Positions 63,901 to 64,000 of a stretch of DNA of 64,000 nt are shown piece after piece. This DNA comes from a virus, in IMG/VR virus record IMGVR_UViG_3300032092_000004, positions 62,001 through 126,000 of that record; one strand, written 5' to 3'. Numbering within the stretch: the first letter of the stretch is position 1; each line of letters begins with the position of its first letter. The translations under genes and the position numbers were made by a program. The notes beneath the pieces are model-generated. The model saw only the letters and a program-made list of their open reading frames with translations, was not told where the DNA came from and did no database searches.

Positions 63901-64000
63901 TGAAAAGAATACTTTACATATTATCACTTTTATTGATTGGATGTAAAACAGTACAAGCCCAACCCCCTCAAAAAGGAGGGGGTATTGGCTCTGTTAAGAC
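63900..64000 (+). CDS. phage lipoprotein, cut by the window edge
   Basis: ATG at 63900 (overlapping the previous stop) opens a frame that continues beyond the window. The visible N-terminus has a lipoprotein signal (MKRILYILSLLLIGC, lipobox LIGC) followed by a Gln/Pro/Gly stretch. A stable in-gene hairpin (CCCCCTC 63963-63969 with GAGGGGG 63976-63982) lies in the coding part. Next to a holin candidate it could be an o-spanin, but only the first third is visible. Confidence 0.6.
   Translation, partial: MKRILYILSLLLIGCKTVQAQPPQKGGGIGSVK

Noticed and set aside
1-64000. CRISPR arrays, tRNA or rRNA genes, insertion sequences, integrase or attachment sites
   Set aside because: No regular short repeats with unique spacers, no cloverleaf with a GGTTCGAATCC-like arm, no transposase or integrase motifs and no terminal inverted repeats were found by eye. 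A small or unusual tRNA could still be missed.

Overview
The window reads as a stretch of a large, AT-rich tailed-phage genome whose host is a member of Bacteroidota. Phage origin is shown by dense, mostly one-directional packing with stop/start overlaps, T4-type replication and recombination genes (CHC2/TOPRIM primase, gp47- and gp46-like nuclease subunits), thymidylate synthase, endolysins, spanin-like proteins and many small unknown genes. No portal, terminase, major capsid or sheath gene is visible, so those must lie elsewhere. The host assignment rests on several independent signs: repeated TAnnTTTG -7 boxes (the Bacteroidota promoter type), an RpoD-like sigma factor most like the short Bacteroidota housekeeping sigma, an Hc1-type histone-like protein, delta-60 repeats, and a secreted protein ending in what looks like a type IX secretion sorting domain.

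Layout. 0-8.3 kb: primase, PD-(D/E)XK nuclease, Mre11/Rad50-like pair and a sigma factor, closed by a candidate small structured RNA with a strong terminator. 8.5-12.7 kb: membrane/coiled-coil protein, an amidase endolysin and two spanin-like proteins, then possible virion proteins. 12.7-25.4 kb: many genes with a shared kind of N-terminal leader, interrupted by a Hc1-like protein, DnaJ and a Dam-type methylase. 25.4-27.7 kb: DUF932, thioredoxin and glutaredoxin. 27.7-32.6 kb: minus-strand block with a 14-repeat delta-60 (double beta-propeller) protein. 32.7-43 kb: more leader-bearing proteins mixed with a second methylase, DUF192, NUDIX, kinase, phosphoesterase and an RlpA-like protein. 40-50 kb: an RNA-repair group (kinase, phosphoesterase, cREC, RNA ligase, HAD) plus an AAA+ ATPase and a hairpin-rich non-coding stretch. 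50-59 kb: small early-type genes, sugar dehydratase, ThyA and ClpP. 59.7-64 kb: GH19 endolysin, a YkuD-like protein, a putative T9SS cargo and small membrane proteins.

Two regulatory classes can be seen. One uses host-like TATNTTTG boxes; at seven genes the box ends only 4-5 nt before the ATG, predicting leaderless mRNAs. The other uses a repeated [ACGT]TATTTAT[ACT] motif 3-28 nt upstream of start codons on both strands (about 45 nt in one case), which I propose is the phage late promoter; the phage sigma factor is the obvious candidate to read it.

The most striking system is a set of fifteen proteins that begin with a short leader, often of the form MKxIIITExQYxxL, ending in [IL]-x-E around residues 11-26. 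This is the architecture of T4 internal head proteins: a capsid-targeting sequence cut by the prohead protease after [LI]xE. Most of them have the late motif in front. Their bodies differ widely: leucine-rich repeats, an HExxH zincin-like protein, a glycine-zipper plus annexin-like protein, and a peptidoglycan-binding domain. I infer a large repertoire of head-packaged proteins delivered with the DNA. This is untested.
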